DNA of 7,838 nucleotides, from positions 1 to 7,838 of the forward strand of contig JANXWQ010000464.1 of assembly GCA_025351065.1 (NCBI GenBank), written 5' to 3'. Positions 7,801 to 7,838 of this stretch are shown here, piece by piece. This DNA comes from Chthoniobacter sp. (GTDB lineage Bacteria > Verrucomicrobiota > Verrucomicrobiia > Chthoniobacterales > Chthoniobacteraceae). Below the pieces are notes generated by a model that saw nothing but the letters and a program-made list of their open reading frames with translations, was not told where the DNA came from and searched no databases. Each line of letters opens with the position of its first letter. The first letter of the stretch is position 1. Both the position numbers and the translations under genes were made by a program.

Positions 7801-7838
7801 ATGAAACCCTCCCAAAACTCCCAGCCCGCGGGCGTCGC
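7801..7838 (+). CDS. Start of next cassette gene, 3' truncated (possible Verru_Chthon cassette protein A)
   Basis: Only 12 full codons plus two bases are present: MKPSQNSQPAGV and then Ala, since GC plus any base encodes Ala. The ATG is six bases after the C gene stop and shares the context ATCCTATGAAACC with the B gene start, so it is very likely a real gene of the same operon. A basic/polar leader ending in AGVA is what one expects just before the hydrophobic helix of GspK/PilX-like proteins, the type I recall for cassette protein A. Protein D or another pseudopilin cannot be excluded from so little sequence. Confidence 0.6.
   Translation, partial: MKPSQNSQPAGV

Overview
The window looks like GC-rich chromosomal DNA from a member of the Verrucomicrobiota, probably near the Chthoniobacter/Verrucomicrobium groups. 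Three things point there: a fused propeller / helical-repeat / CxxCH-cytochrome protein of the type expanded in Planctomycetes and Verrucomicrobia, a stand-alone pseudopilin of the 'H-X9-DG' kind, and a tandem set of pseudopilin genes that I recognise as the 'Verru_Chthon cassette'. No phage, IS, CRISPR, tRNA or rRNA signature was seen.

Layout. (1) Bases 1-2265 (+): 3' part of a large sorbosone/glucose-dehydrogenase-like cytochrome, its start lying off the left edge. (2) 2293-2363: a REP-like inverted pair of hairpins in the gap between two convergent genes. (3) 2392-3054 (-): a pseudopilin-like protein. (4) 3055-3258: a divergent intergenic stretch with no convincing promoter. (5) 3259-3885 (+): a DUF218/YdcF-like membrane-anchored protein. 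(6) 3947-5743 (+): full-length lepA (elongation factor 4), preceded by a promoter-like element so close to the ATG that the mRNA may be leaderless. (7) 5754-5933 (+): a 59-residue lipoprotein directly behind lepA, too short for many gene callers. (8) 5934-6199: an intergenic leader with hairpins, AT-rich patches and a 38-codon ORF ending in an ATGA overlap with the next gene. (9) 6200-6709 and 6706-7794 (+): cassette proteins B and C, translationally overlapped. (10) 7801 to the right edge: the first codons of another gene, plausibly cassette protein A.

How the genes fit together. lepA and the small lipoprotein probably form one transcription unit. The B-C-next gene block is a tight operon. 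From the look of the N-termini and the gene order, I infer that it encodes a minor-pseudopilin tip complex analogous to GspI-J-K of type II secretion systems. That is a hypothesis, not an established function. The cytochrome, the H-X9-DG-like pseudopilin and the DUF218 protein are unlinked in orientation and appear to be independent genes.
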